64,000 nucleotides of DNA, from NCBI RefSeq assembly GCF_022815725.1, contig NZ_JALGRF010000016.1, positions 1 to 64,000 of the forward strand, read 5' to 3'. The DNA comes from Streptomyces sp. APSN-46.1 (lineage in GTDB: Bacteria; Actinomycetota; Actinomycetes; Streptomycetales; Streptomycetaceae). The stretch's first letter is position 1. Each line of letters starts with the position of its first letter. A model generated the notes under the pieces. The model was not told where the DNA came from. It made no database searches and was given only the letters and a program-made list of their open reading frames with translations. Below, one piece after another: positions 63,745-64,000 of the stretch. A program made the translations under genes and the position numbers.

Positions 63745-64000
63745 CTAGAGACTGTCGAGGAACCCGAGGGCGGCCTTCCAGGTCTGTTCGGCGGCCTCCG
63801 CGTCGTAGTCGTCGAGCCCCGGGTCGGTGAACAGGTGCCCGGCGCCCGGGTAGCTGTGGACCTCCACGTCCGCCCCGGCCCGCCGCATCCGCAGGTACCA
63901 GGCGGTCAGCCAGTCGTGCGGCTCGAACTGGTCCGGGTCCGCGATGTGCAGCTGCACCGGCAGCCCGTCGGCCGAGGCGTCGTCCTCGATGTCCGACGTA
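63745..64000 (-). CDS. Dienelactone hydrolase family protein (partial)
   Basis: Only the C-terminal ~84 residues are in the window; the gene runs off the right edge. VQLHIADPDQFEPHDWLTAW and VEVHSYPGAGHLFTDPGLDDYD are the conserved C-terminal segments of the alpha/beta-hydrolase DLH family, with the catalytic Asp (DPDQF or nearby) and His in GAGHLF. The N-terminal nucleophile is outside the window. Confidence 0.85.
   Translation of the reverse strand, partial: TSDIEDDASADGLPVQLHIADPDQFEPHDWLTAWYLRMRRAGADVEVHSYPGAGHLFTDPGLDDYDAEAAEQTWKAALGFLDSL

Overview
The window is chromosomal DNA from a Streptomyces-type actinomycete. It has very high GC, strong third-position GC bias, many GTG starts, frequent ATGA/GTGA stop-start overlaps, and the familiar order gltB-gltD ... 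lgt ... trpA-trpB-trpM-trpC ... trpE-hisI ... hisF-priA-hisH-hisB-hisC-hisD ... dnaE. No 16S/23S rRNA, CRISPR array or replication origin was seen.

Left part (1-11 kb) is accessory. It has small hypotheticals, a patch of decayed genes (tRNA-like sequence, SDR and PadR-type fragments), a TerF-like VWA protein and a PPOX-family enzyme. A type VII-style polymorphic toxin locus follows (3.2-7.3 kb): two WXG100-like proteins, a 606-aa toxin with an RNase A-like C-terminus, a probable immunity protein, a stand-alone half RNase A-like domain and a CdiI-like immunity protein. Then come a secreted DUF1906 protein, a VOC protein and an XRE/DUF397 pair.

Middle (11-30 kb): gltD and gltB (glutamate synthase) with a GlnR-like half site upstream, and a VIT1/CCC1 transporter. 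A tightly overlapped seven-gene operon (18.6-27.5 kb) encodes four ADP-ribosylglycohydrolase-family proteins, a ribokinase, a class III CoA-transferase and a CitE-like lyase. It is followed by lgt and a membrane-anchored DsbA-like protein.

Amino-acid biosynthesis (30-44 kb): trpC-trpM-trpB-trpA, then DUF2752, HGxxPAAW and TIGR02234 membrane proteins, trpE and hisI. A VapBC toxin-antitoxin pair sits between hisI and hisF. The his operon hisD-hisC-hisB-(small membrane protein)-hisH-priA-ridA-hisF runs as one overlapped unit. PriA is the bifunctional HisA/TrpF enzyme that ties the two pathways together in actinobacteria.

Right part (44-64 kb): a large membrane-anchored protein and a LON-domain protein whose stop codon is split by a 2.3-kb mobile element. 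The element has 16-bp terminal inverted repeats, a 669-aa TnpB/Cas12-like RuvC protein and a deleted IS5-like transposase remnant, and it separates the LON gene from ybaK. Beyond it are an ABC exporter, an NYN-domain protein, dnaE, a DUF2252 protein, a second DsbA-like protein, a Tat-exported PhoD phosphatase, a secreted M43-like metalloprotease, and the C-terminal end of a dienelactone-hydrolase-like gene cut by the window edge.

The most notable observations are the TnpB-like nuclease carried inside a TIR-bounded, apparently non-autonomous DDE-type element, and the four-paralogue ADP-ribosylglycohydrolase operon with its degenerate member and 39-bp minisatellite.
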